Origin: Candidatus Manganitrophaceae bacterium
GTDB lineage: Bacteria > Nitrospirota > Nitrospiria > SBBL01 > JAADHI01
Reading direction: 5' to 3'
DNA length: 42,533 nt
NCBI GenBank assembly: GCA_012960925.1
Contig: DUAG01000010.1
Coordinates: 1 to 42,533 of the forward strand
Below are positions 21,434-30,222 of the stretch, piece after piece; the first letter of the stretch is position 1, and each line of letters begins with the position of its first letter. The position numbers were made by a program, and so were the translations under genes. Under the pieces are notes generated by a model. The model was not told where the DNA came from, did no database searches, and was given only the letters and a program-made list of their open reading frames with translations.

Positions 21434-22516
21434 CTACTGCCGGATATTCAAAAAGAGGTAACTCCCAATGATCAAGAGAAGGATGTTTGCGCTCCAGGCT
21501 GCCAGCCAGGGAGGGAGGGCCCCAATATGTCCCAGTGACACTGTAATTGAAAAAACAAGCCAGTAGAAGAAAGCGATGCAGAGGCTGATTGAGATCCCTC
21601 TCGCCAGGCCGGCACTTCGGTTGTCTTTAAGCGCAAAGGGGATTCCCAGTAGAATCATCATGAAGTTGACGAAAGGAAAGGCCTCTTTCGCGCGTAAATC
21701 GACCTGATACCTTGTGGCATCAAAACCATCTGTGGTGAGTTGATTGATATACGATTGTAGTTTCTGTGCCGTCATTTCATTTGATTTGACAGCAACCTGT
21801 TGAAAATCTTCAGGCTTCTTATTAAGAGGGATAGTCTCTCGATCGAAGGTGCGAACCTGAATTGATCCATCCGGCTGAAATTCCCGATGAATCCCATTTG
21901 ACAAAAACCATTCTCCATCCTCATAGGAGAGTCCTTCGGCTTCAATCTCTTTCGGAAGCTTATAATCATCTCCGAGATAATAGATATGAACGCCCCGCAT
22001 AGTCTTCTTATCCGGGTTGATCACCTGGATGTTAAAGATCGTCCGATTATCCAGACGGAGCCATATCCTGTTCTGGGCAAAATCCCCGAATCGTTTTTTA
22101 CCTTGAATTTTTTCGAAACGAATAATCTTTGACCGTTCGTAGGAGGAAGGAATGAGAGATCCATTCAGAAAATAAAAAAGGACACTGATGCCAAATGCAA
22201 AGACAAGAAGCGGTGTGGCCAATGCAAAGATACTGATCCCGGAGCTTTTGAAGGCGGTAATTTCGTTATTCTTGGAAAGTCCTCCAAAGGTGATCAGGGT
22301 AGAAATAAGAAGGGCCAGAGGAGTCAAATCAAAGATAAATCTGGGGAGACGATTTAAAAAGTACTGAAATACCAGGATAGCGGGTGGATGATATGCATGA
22401 AACTTCCTGATCTTCTCAACAAACTCGATGGAGAGGTAGATGAGTACAAGTGCTCCCAGCGTAAGAAAGAAGATCTTGAAGTATTCCCTCAGGACATATC
22501 GCGTCGTCAAGGACAT
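21434..22516 (-). CDS. lptG: LPS export ABC transporter permease LptG
   Basis: A 360-aa inner-membrane subunit of the LptB2FG transporter, which extracts lipopolysaccharide and passes it to LptC/LptA. It has three N-terminal helices (TRYVLREYFKIFFLTLGALV at the start; LTPLALLISTLITFGGLSKN, with the coupling-helix motif NNEITAFKSSGIS), a large periplasmic beta-jellyroll (about residues 125-265), and three C-terminal helices (FVNFMMILLGIPFALKDNRS, then LCIAFFYWLVFSITVSLG). Length is normal. It follows lptF, whose stop codon lies two bases before its start, so the pair is an operon. lptB is not in the window. Confidence 0.93.
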   Translation of the reverse strand: MSLTTRYVLREYFKIFFLTLGALVLIYLSIEFVEKIRKFHAYHPPAILVFQYFLNRLPRFIFDLTPLALLISTLITFGGLSKNNEITAFKSSGISIFALATPLLVFAFGISVLFYFLNGSLIPSSYERSKIIRFEKIQGKKRFGDFAQNRIWLRLDNRTIFNIQVINPDKKTMRGVHIYYLGDDYKLPKEIEAEGLSYEDGEWFLSNGIHREFQPDGSIQVRTFDRETIPLNKKPEDFQQVAVKSNEMTAQKLQSYINQLTTDGFDATRYQVDLRAKEAFPFVNFMMILLGIPFALKDNRSAGLARGISISLCIAFFYWLVFSITVSLGHIGALPPWLAAWSANILLLIIGSYLFLNIRQ

Positions 22517-22518
22517 CT

Positions 22519-23649
22519 TTATGGTCTCTTATTGGAAAACTGAAGAAATTTCGGGAAAGATTCATTCGCCGTCATTGCTAAGAGATAGAGACAGAAGGGG
22601 ATCAAGAAGAAGTGGGGAAATGAGGCCCCGATAATTGGCGGAGCGAGATGGATTGAGATAAGATAGTCGCCAAAAGTTGTCAGGAGATAATAAAGTCCGA
22701 TGATCGCGATCCCGACGGTAAACCCGCCAACACGAGTGAGTCGGCCTGAAATAATTCCGAGCGGAACGCCGATGATCCCGAAGACGAGGGCCGCAAGGGA
22801 AAGGGCAAAGTGCTTATAAAAAGTTGAGAGCCGTTGGAGCGACTGAAGATCTTTCCCGCCAGAGGCTTCAATTTCTTTCTTCATCTCGCTAAAGGAAGGT
22901 CTTTTTGTAAGAGCTTCCTGCCTTCCGGCGAAAGAAGAAAGATCAACCCTCAAGTCATAGCGTTCAAAGGTCATCCGTTGATAATCGAGCTTATCCTTCC
23001 CCCGACGGTGGAGGCTTCCTTCCTGTAAATGAAATCCAAAGACCTCGTTGTCCGGGTCAGTAGTCAAGGTCCCCCGTTTTGCGACGATCATAACCGGCAT
23101 TTCCGCATTTCTCCGGTCGATGATAAATACCCCCTCCATTTCCGAAAATGTCGGCATCGACTCGACATAGATCATCAGCTTCGAAAAAGTCTCATTAAAA
23201 CGGCCCTCCTCCAGACCCACATTGATCCGCTTCTTTAGGATTTTTATGGCAAGCGATTTAAAGGATCCTTTCCCAAGGGGCTGCGCAAGCATTCCCATGG
23301 AGAGGGTGAGCAGGGAGGCGAGGAGAGAGAAGAGGAGGACGGGCCGAATCAGGCGGTAAAAACCGATGCCAACTGATTTCAGGGCGATGATTTCATTATC
23401 TGAAGAAAGTCGCTCAAAGGTAACGACCGATGCCAGCATCACAGCCATCGGAATCGACAGTAAAAAGAAAGAAGGGAGAAGGTACAAGAAAATCTGTGCC
23501 ACGCTGACCAGGTCCACCCCTTTTCCGATGACCAGTTCCATTAACCTGAGAAGCTGTTGGATGAGTATGAGGAATGTGAGGATGAAGATCCCAATCAGAA
23601 ATGGGATGGTCAACTCTTTCAGAATATAGCGGTCCAGGGATTTAAACAT
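22519..23649 (-). CDS. lptF: LPS export ABC transporter permease LptF
   Basis: A 376-aa partner of LptG with the same architecture. The N-terminus MFKSLDRYILKELTIPFLIG is typical. The coupling motif is SSDNEIIALKSVGIGFYRL. A periplasmic jellyroll spans about residues 120-265, and C-terminal helices include LAALVFGIIGVPLGIISGRL. I chose the ATG at 23649, where homology begins, over a start six codons upstream; neither has a strong ribosome site. The upstream region (23668-23944) is shared with the divergent M32 peptidase gene. The chain ends at a stop two bases before lptG. Confidence 0.92.
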   Translation of the reverse strand: MFKSLDRYILKELTIPFLIGIFILTFLILIQQLLRLMELVIGKGVDLVSVAQIFLYLLPSFFLLSIPMAVMLASVVTFERLSSDNEIIALKSVGIGFYRLIRPVLLFSLLASLLTLSMGMLAQPLGKGSFKSLAIKILKKRINVGLEEGRFNETFSKLMIYVESMPTFSEMEGVFIIDRRNAEMPVMIVAKRGTLTTDPDNEVFGFHLQEGSLHRRGKDKLDYQRMTFERYDLRVDLSSFAGRQEALTKRPSFSEMKKEIEASGGKDLQSLQRLSTFYKHFALSLAALVFGIIGVPLGIISGRLTRVGGFTVGIAIIGLYYLLTTFGDYLISIHLAPPIIGASFPHFFLIPFCLYLLAMTANESFPKFLQFSNKRP

Positions 23650-23903
23650 AGTGGCACGAATATACATGGGTTTTACTTTGTTTGTAAATATTGGAACCTA
23701 TGATTAAGTCTGGGCTGAATTTTTAGGGAGATAGAATGTTTCGATTCAAGGCATAAATCGCAGAGAATAGCCTGCTATTTTCAAGATTTACAACGCAGAA
23801 GTGGGACATTATTGCCCTGAAAAATAATTTATGACTTATTCAGAGGTGCCTATATTACGGTATCGAGTTGATGGATCAAAAGATCTGATAGCTACATATA
23901 AAC

Positions 23904-23932
23904 TTGGAATTTTGTAGAAAAGAATATAGAAT
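23904..23932 (+). promoter_or_regulatory. Putative promoter of the M32 carboxypeptidase gene
   Basis: TTGGAA (23904-23909), 17 bp, TAGAAT (23927-23932), 13 bp before the ATG. The close spacing gives a very short leader. The match is moderate. Confidence 0.4.
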
Positions 23933-23944
23933 ATTTAGACCCTT

Positions 23945-25474
23945 ATGAAAACTATTGACGATCTTAAACCACTCATTACAGCCCTTCAAGAGATTCAGCA
24001 AATTGCAAGCGCCGTCGCGCTGCTTTCCTGGGATCAGGAAACCCACATGCCTCTAGGAGGTGGAGAAGCGCGGGCCGAACAGCTTTCCGTTCTTGGCGCA
24101 TTAGTCCATGAAAAACGCATTGGTGAGGAGATGAAGAGGCTTCTCTCAAAATGGCTTGAACTAGAAACGGGAAAGCTACAGGAAGGTGACGCCGCCTGGG
24201 ATGAACCCGCGCGCGGGCTATTAAGAGAAGTCTGGAACGATTACAGTAAGAGCACAAAGCTACCCTCCGACTTCGTTCGAAGGATCGGAAAAGCGGCTTC
24301 CCTTTCACACCAGGTATGGGTCGAGGCCCGGAAGAAAAATGATTTCCCCCTCTTTGCCCCGTATCTCAAAAAAATGATCACATTGAAGAAAGAGGAGGCG
24401 GCCTATCTGGGCTATGACGATTCTCCCTATGATCCTCTTTTGGATTCCTATGAGCCTGGGATGACCGTCAAACAGATCGCCCCCCTTTTTGCAGCGTTGA
24501 AGGCCGATCTTGTTCCAATTCTCGAAAAGATTATGGTATCTCGGGTAAAATTGAAAGAGGATTTTCTCCATTTTCATTACCCAATCGCTCAGCAGTTGGT
24601 CTTCGGCAGAGAGATTCTGGAGGTGATGGGATATAATTTCCAAAACGGGAGGCAGGACCTATCCGCCCACCCTTTTACGATCTCCTTTCATCCAACCGAC
24701 GTCCGGATTACAACACGGGTGGAAGTAAAGGATATGTGCTCTTCTCTCTTTAGCTCGATTCATGAAGGGGGACATGCCTTGTATGAGCAGGGCCTTTCTC
24801 CCGAATATTTTGGTTCACCGCTTGGAGAAGCGGTTTCACTGGGTATTCACGAAAGCCAGTCCCGCCTATGGGAAAATTGTATCGGCCGGTCGAGGCCGTT
24901 CTGGCGGCACTTCTATCCTATCCTTCAGGCGCATTTTCCAGATCAATTAAAGACGATCGACTTGGAGTCATACTATACTGCAATTAATATTGTTCGCCCT
25001 TCACTGATTAGGGTCGAAGCGGATGAGTTGACCTATAATCTGCACATCATGGTCCGTTTTGAGATTGAAAGGGCATTGATTGAGGGGGACCTTGACGTGG
25101 CCGAACTTCCTGGGCTATGGAAGGAAAAAATGAGGGAATATCTCAGCATTGTTCCCGAATCAGATTCCGAGGGGGTACTACAGGATGTTCACTGGTCCGG
25201 CGGAGCGATCGGTTATTTCCCGACCTATACACTGGGTAATCTTTATGCTGCACAGATTTTCAGGCAAGCAAAAATGGAAATCCCTGAATTAAGCCCTCAG
25301 ATTGAAAAGGGGGATCTACTTCCGCTTAAAGAGTGGTTAAACAAAAAGATTCATCGTTGGGGAAGGCAATACCGTAGTGGGGACCTTATTCGACGGATAA
25401 CGGGTGAACCCTTGAATCCACGCTATTTTATTGAAGCCCTGAATGAGAAGTTCGGCGAGATTTACTTGTTTTGA
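23945..25474 (+). CDS. M32 family metallocarboxypeptidase (carboxypeptidase Taq type)
   Basis: A 509-aa cytosolic zinc carboxypeptidase of family M32, which removes C-terminal residues with broad specificity. The zinc motif is IHEGGHALYEQG (HEGGH, about residue 276), followed by the family motifs GIHESQSRLWENCIGRSRPF, where Glu provides the third zinc ligand. The family N-terminus (LSWDQETHMPLGGGEARAEQ) and SGDLIRRITGEPLNPRYFIE at the end are present. Length is normal. It is transcribed away from lptF and stands alone, ended by the hairpin around 25474-25504. No signal peptide, so a housekeeping role in peptide turnover is likely. Confidence 0.93.
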   Translation: MKTIDDLKPLITALQEIQQIASAVALLSWDQETHMPLGGGEARAEQLSVLGALVHEKRIGEEMKRLLSKWLELETGKLQEGDAAWDEPARGLLREVWNDYSKSTKLPSDFVRRIGKAASLSHQVWVEARKKNDFPLFAPYLKKMITLKKEEAAYLGYDDSPYDPLLDSYEPGMTVKQIAPLFAALKADLVPILEKIMVSRVKLKEDFLHFHYPIAQQLVFGREILEVMGYNFQNGRQDLSAHPFTISFHPTDVRITTRVEVKDMCSSLFSSIHEGGHALYEQGLSPEYFGSPLGEAVSLGIHESQSRLWENCIGRSRPFWRHFYPILQAHFPDQLKTIDLESYYTAINIVRPSLIRVEADELTYNLHIMVRFEIERALIEGDLDVAELPGLWKEKMREYLSIVPESDSEGVLQDVHWSGGAIGYFPTYTLGNLYAAQIFRQAKMEIPELSPQIEKGDLLPLKEWLNKKIHRWGRQYRSGDLIRRITGEPLNPRYFIEALNEKFGEIYLF

Positions 25475-25504
25475 AGAACCCCGCCCTAGAGGGGCGAGGA
25501 TTCT
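25474..25504. terminator. Imperfect GC-rich hairpin after the M32 gene
   Basis: gaacCCCGCCC-tagag-GGGCGaGGattc folds as an imperfect stem. It may terminate the peptidase transcript. Its shape (inverted gaatcc ends around a G+C core) also resembles right ends of IS200/IS605-type elements, but no tnpA or tnpB remnant is visible. Confidence 0.4.
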
Positions 25505-25730
25505 CCAACTCGAAAGGATAAAAACCTTAATATTTTTATTTGCTCGCTTACCCCTGGAATGGCGGGGATTGCGCTCACTATGCGTGTTCATAACCAGATA
25601 TGGTCTGATTTCAGATTCTAATACTGAGGCTCCTGAAGTTAGCTGTTAATTTTGATTTCCCCTTCAATTTCCCTTTAAGCCTTGAAAAATCAATGGGTTT
25701 GTGATAAATTGGACATTGCGGTGAGGCAGG

Positions 25731-26141
25731 ATGGAAGAAGTGCAGAAATTCAAGATCAGGGATCGTCGTTCCTTTCTCATGAACGAACCGGGAGAAAGGA
25801 CGTCCGAAGATAAATCTTCGTTAGAAGCAAAAGAGAAACCGGATTCCTCCTTTGAGAAAAAGGATTCTCACCAAGCAGCCGGGACCTATCCTGTCAATTT
25901 TTCTTCCTTTATTCTATCCTTGGCCACATCAGCGCTGATAAATCTTGAGGAAGAGGCGAATCCGGCAACTGGAGAGAAGTCAGTTCAGTTGCCGATGGCA
26001 AGGCAGGTCATTGATCTTCTCACCCTTCTTGAAGAAAAAACCCAGGGAAACCTTTCAAAGGATGAGGCTGGGTTGATCTCTCAGCTGCTCTTTACCTTGA
26101 GGATGAAATTTGTTGAAATGGAAAAGAAAGCCCATTCCTGA
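25731..26141 (+). CDS. DUF1844-family protein
   Basis: A 136-aa cytosolic protein of unknown function. The first 45 residues are charged and probably disordered (GERTSEDKSSLEAKEKPDSS). The DUF1844 domain follows: VNFSSFILSLATSALINLEE, then LPMARQVIDLLTLLEEKTQG, and LFTLRMKFVEMEKK at the end. Length and order are normal. The start has gaggcagg before the ATG. It lies 94 bp upstream of tamB on the same strand and may belong to the long envelope transcription unit. No catalytic residue is evident; the family is often found near envelope or RNA-metabolism genes. Confidence 0.88.
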   Translation: MEEVQKFKIRDRRSFLMNEPGERTSEDKSSLEAKEKPDSSFEKKDSHQAAGTYPVNFSSFILSLATSALINLEEEANPATGEKSVQLPMARQVIDLLTLLEEKTQGNLSKDEAGLISQLLFTLRMKFVEMEKKAHS

Positions 26142-26235
26142 TCTGACCCCCTTCCTTTGATAACAAACCGCATGGAGTGAAGGCCTAATACCTTATTCCG
26201 TCTCTCCCGGTTCCCTTATAGTAGAGGAGCCCTAT

Positions 26236-29200
26236 TTGTCAAAGAAGTGGGTTCTAGTCCCTTTATTTACACTAATCCTTCTGGCCGTCGGTTCTCACTT
26301 CTTCTTCCAGAGTGGTTATGTCTCGTCGAAGGCCAAACAATTTGCTGAAACACGTATTACAAGCCTGCTGAACAGGAAAGTCCAGATTCGTTCTGCCCAA
26401 ATAAACCTCCTTTCCGCCTCTGTTTCCTTGACAGGGGTTTCTATTGAGATCCAAAAATCCGGATCCCCTTCTGAGTTCATTTCCGAAAAAATCCGGATCG
26501 CCTTCAGCCCTTGGTCTCTTTTCATGGAGGCTTTTATGATCGGAGAAGTTGTGATCGACTCTCCTGTCCTGGTCCTGACCGAACAGACCCTGGATGAAAT
26601 AAGATCCGCCCCCCTTCCTCAGGTCTCCGAAACAGAGGACACTCCGGAAAAAGTGGTCATACGTTCTATTCTGATCAGAAATGGACGCTTCTCCTACCAG
26701 GGAGAGAATAATGTCAAGGCGGTTTCGCTCGATAAATTTGACCTAAAAATCGACCCCAATTTAAAGATGGATCGCTTCGAGATCAAACTTTCAGGGGAGG
26801 AAGTCGTCTTCTCTACAGACAGGGGAGATGGACGCCTGGAACGATTTGAAGTGAAAATGCTTGTCCATCCTGACGGGATTGATCTGGAGAAGGCATCGCT
26901 TACCTCCAGGCAGTTGACCCTTCTGGGCGAGGGTATTTTTACCTTCGGCCATGAAAATCCACTTGATTTTAGATTTGATGCCCAGATACCGGTCGCACAT
27001 TTTGACCTTGAACACGCAGGCGCTTCCAGAGATCTACTTCTACGAGGGAAAAAATTGTCTGGAAAATCGGTTCTCCTTGGACAATTATCCGGTTCCCTTG
27101 CAAACCCGAATTTAAAAGGGAGAATGATTCTTTCACCGCTCTTCCTTGACGGCCAGGAAATCGGAACACTTGAGGCGAATGTGACCTATGACAAGGGCTT
27201 GCTTACTTTCGACGCGGTTTCGGGGGAGGTTTTTTCCGGGTCAGTTTCCGGGAGCGGGCAGGTACACCTCCCTCTCGTGGCGAATCCAGATAAAGAACCG
27301 GACGAAGCGCCAGGCTATCAACTTAAGTTGGAGTATCAGGGGCTTTCTCTTCACAAGGTGATACAGAACATCCGGGGCGATGATGTGGAGGGGGATCGAC
27401 TATTGGAAGGGGTCTTTCTTGATGGTAATGTTGTCCTGTCGGGGGGAAATTTTGACAGTAAAGGCCTTATAGCGAAAGGCCACATTAATGCGGTACGGCA
27501 CCCTCTTTTTTCTCCCGCACTGCCTGCAAAAGCAAAGCGCTTTCCCAGGCTCATGTCCCTTTTTAGCAACGGAGCGTCGCGATGGCTTTGGTCTGAGGGT
27601 CGGTTGCTCATGGACAAAGGGACGATTGCCTTCCCGGATATGAGGGTAGACTTTCAAGGAGAATGGAATCAAGAGGTCGGACTTGTCCTCAATACAAAGG
27701 CCCACAGCGAAGAAGTCAAGGGGCTTGCCGCTTTGCTTCGAATTCCGCTCACCGGACGAATTGAGCTCAAGGGGATTCTGGGCGGTCGCATTGCGCAACC
27801 TACGTTTGAAGGAGAACTTCTTGTTGAAAAGTGGTCGCTAAGGGATCAATCCTTTGGAACGCTTTCATCACAGGTATCTTATGCAAACAAGAAGGTCAGT
27901 TTAAAACAGGGCACCTTAAGGAGTTCTTCCTCTTTTTCTCAGGGGAAGAAAAGAAAGGGAAAAAGGGATCTCGCCCAATACCAATTTGAAGGGGAGGTGG
28001 GCTTTGAGGATTATCCGATCCCCGCATTTGATCTCCGTGTTGACTTGAAATCAGCCAATCCTATGGAAATTCTGAACTTGTTTAAAAGACCGATTCCCCT
28101 CCAGACAACAGCGACAGGCCATTTGCTCATTCAGGGGTCTCCCAAAGATTTGAATGTACATGGATCTCTTATATTCTCAAAAGGAGTACTTTATGGTGAA
28201 TCTTTTGAACGGGGAAAGCTCAAATTGACCGTGACCGAAAAAGAGGTTCGTTTTCGAAATGTTGTCCTTAAAAAGAAACTTGCCCGTCTTGTCGGTGAGG
28301 GGGAGGTGGGGTTCCGCGGAGTTTATAGGATTGCGTTACGGGGGAAGCACCTACAGGTTCATAAATCCGGATTTTTCCAATCGCGCCTGCCCTTCCTTGG
28401 CGGAGAGGTGGACCTGGAGATTTCGGGAAAAGGAAGTTTCAAGGAACCGGGATTGAATGTACATGTCGACATAAAAGACTTGCGTTATGGCGACCTGGAG
28501 GGAGGGAGAGGGAAACTGACAATTGACTGGCATAACCAGAAGATCAAAATGGAAGGGAAGCTTCCTGGAAAAGACTTTTACCTGGAAGGGCAGGCCGCCC
28601 TAACGGACTCCTATCCGTTCTCTTTTAAAAGCCACTTTGATACCCTTCAACTTGCCCCTTTCTTCAGGGCTCATCTCACCGGTCTTATTTCGGATATCGG
28701 GATTCAACTCACAGGAACAATGGAAGGACAGGGTGAGTTCTCTCACCTGGAGCGTGTGAACCTGAAAGGATCATTCACAAAGATGCTGGCAGATTTTAGC
28801 GGTTACAACATTCAGAATGACGGCACCATCATGATTCATTCGGAAGAGGGTAACTTTCAGATAAAAGACAGCCGTTTCAAGGGGGAGAATACTTCTTTGG
28901 CCTTCAACGGGAACATCGCCCTTCTGAGAAGCTGGGACCTCCTGGTGGAGGGGGAAGCGGACTTGAACCTGATCAAGTTTTTTACGAAACAGATCTCCTC
29001 TGGCAGTGGAAAAGCGGTTCTTAGTCTCAGTGTTTCCGAGCATTGGAAAAAACCCCACATCAACGGAGTCCTCCACCTCAAAAATGGTAAGATTCGGACT
29101 GCAGCTTTTTCCAGGATGATTCTCATCGATTCTCTGGAGCTTGTTTTTAATCAGGATCATCTACTTCTTGAAACTTTTGAAGGGAAAGTCGGGGGAGGAC

Positions 29201-30222
29201 GGTTTCATGGCAGTGGGAAGGCCCGTATCTCTGGATTATCCCTGAAGTCGTTCGGCTTTTTACTGACCCTCGAAAATGCAGGCGTGCAAATTCTGCCCAA
29301 GCTGATTGCAACGGTTGATGGAGATCTCTTATTCCAACGCAATGAGAAAGGCCAGTCACTCAAGGGGGAGTTAAAGCTAAAACGCGCTGTCTATAAAGAG
29401 CGGACAGATCTAAAATCCTTGATCACAAAGATCAATAAAAAGAAGGGGAAAGCCCTCTGGCGCGATGCCCCGATTTCCGGAAGAACGGCGTTGAACATTC
29501 ATATCTATGCAAGGGAAGGAGTCTGGATTAACAACAACATTGCGAAGATCCCTTTGTCGCTCGATCTCTTCCTAAGAGGTTCTAATGAACAACCTCTACT
29601 GATTGGGCGGATTGATCTTCCCAGAGGGAAAATATTTCTCAGAAGAAACCATTTCAGGCTTATCTCCGGTTCAGTCGATTTCCTGAACCCCGAAAAGATC
29701 GACCCGACGTTTGATATCCATGCAAAAACAGACATCCGGAATTACGCGACGGATCAGACTTACAAGGTCGAACTGTCGCTAAGAGGAACCTTGTCCCAAA
29801 TCACCTTAAGTCTGGCATCATATCCTTCGCTTCCTCAGGCGGATATCCTTGCCCTGCTCACGATTGGGAAAACAACAGCGGATATTGTCGAAGGCGGCGC
29901 AGGGGGGGAGGCGACCGCGTTTGTCGTTTCAGAATTATTAGAGGAACCCGTCCAGAGAGTCACCGGGGTCGACCGGATTCAAGTCAACCCAACGGTTGGA
30001 GGGTCCAATGGTTCGAAAACCTCCAATGGGACTCGCTTTACTGCTGAAAAAAGGCTTCTGGAAGACCGTTTAATTGTGGTTTATTCTACAACGCTTGATC
30101 CCTCAGAAGAAGATTTAATTCGAATGGTGTATGAGGTGAATAAGAATATCTCTCTGGTCGGAAATAGGGATGACAGAGGGCAAATAGGAGGGGATATTCG
30201 ATTTCGATTCGAGTTTCGCTAA
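26236..30222 (+). CDS. tamB: TamB-family inner-membrane/periplasmic bridging protein
   Basis: A 1328-aa AsmA/TamB-type protein. It has one N-terminal membrane anchor (VLVPLFTLILLAVGSHFFF) and an AsmA-like beginning (AETRITSLLNRKVQIRSAQI). A very long beta-taco repeat region follows, with alternating strands (for example LSGKSVLLGQLSGSLANPNL). The C-terminal DUF490 domain spans about residues 950-1328, with the motif PQADILALLTIGKT. It should span the periplasm, move phospholipid or help insert outer-membrane proteins with its Omp85 partner, which is encoded next. Start is TTG with gaggag upstream. The 3' end carries the ribosome site and signal-peptide codons of the next gene, so the two are coupled. 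Confidence 0.9.
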   Translation: MSKKWVLVPLFTLILLAVGSHFFFQSGYVSSKAKQFAETRITSLLNRKVQIRSAQINLLSASVSLTGVSIEIQKSGSPSEFISEKIRIAFSPWSLFMEAFMIGEVVIDSPVLVLTEQTLDEIRSAPLPQVSETEDTPEKVVIRSILIRNGRFSYQGENNVKAVSLDKFDLKIDPNLKMDRFEIKLSGEEVVFSTDRGDGRLERFEVKMLVHPDGIDLEKASLTSRQLTLLGEGIFTFGHENPLDFRFDAQIPVAHFDLEHAGASRDLLLRGKKLSGKSVLLGQLSGSLANPNLKGRMILSPLFLDGQEIGTLEANVTYDKGLLTFDAVSGEVFSGSVSGSGQVHLPLVANPDKEPDEAPGYQLKLEYQGLSLHKVIQNIRGDDVEGDRLLEGVFLDGNVVLSGGNFDSKGLIAKGHINAVRHPLFSPALPAKAKRFPRLMSLFSNGASRWLWSEGRLLMDKGTIAFPDMRVDFQGEWNQEVGLVLNTKAHSEEVKGLAALLRIPLTGRIELKGILGGRIAQPTFEGELLVEKWSLRDQSFGTLSSQVSYANKKVSLKQGTLRSSSSFSQGKKRKGKRDLAQYQFEGEVGFEDYPIPAFDLRVDLKSANPMEILNLFKRPIPLQTTATGHLLIQGSPKDLNVHGSLIFSKGVLYGESFERGKLKLTVTEKEVRFRNVVLKKKLARLVGEGEVGFRGVYRIALRGKHLQVHKSGFFQSRLPFLGGEVDLEISGKGSFKEPGLNVHVDIKDLRYGDLEGGRGKLTIDWHNQKIKMEGKLPGKDFYLEGQAALTDSYPFSFKSHFDTLQLAPFFRAHLTGLISDIGIQLTGTMEGQGEFSHLERVNLKGSFTKMLADFSGYNIQNDGTIMIHSEEGNFQIKDSRFKGENTSLAFNGNIALLRSWDLLVEGEADLNLIKFFTKQISSGSGKAVLSLSVSEHWKKPHINGVLHLKNGKIRTAAFSRMILIDSLELVFNQDHLLLETFEGKVGGGRFHGSGKARISGLSLKSFGFLLTLENAGVQILPKLIATVDGDLLFQRNEKGQSLKGELKLKRAVYKERTDLKSLITKINKKKGKALWRDAPISGRTALNIHIYAREGVWINNNIAKIPLSLDLFLRGSNEQPLLIGRIDLPRGKIFLRRNHFRLISGSVDFLNPEKIDPTFDIHAKTDIRNYATDQTYKVELSLRGTLSQITLSLASYPSLPQADILALLTIGKTTADIVEGGAGGEATAFVVSELLEEPVQRVTGVDRIQVNPTVGGSNGSKTSNGTRFTAEKRLLEDRLIVVYSTTLDPSEEDLIRMVYEVNKNISLVGNRDDRGQIGGDIRFRFEFR

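Noticed and set aside
25337..25591. Minus-strand frame near the M32 gene end, possible IS605-type remnant
   Set aside because: Most of it is the shadow of the peptidase gene. Only the hairpin has any resemblance, and no transposase motif is present.
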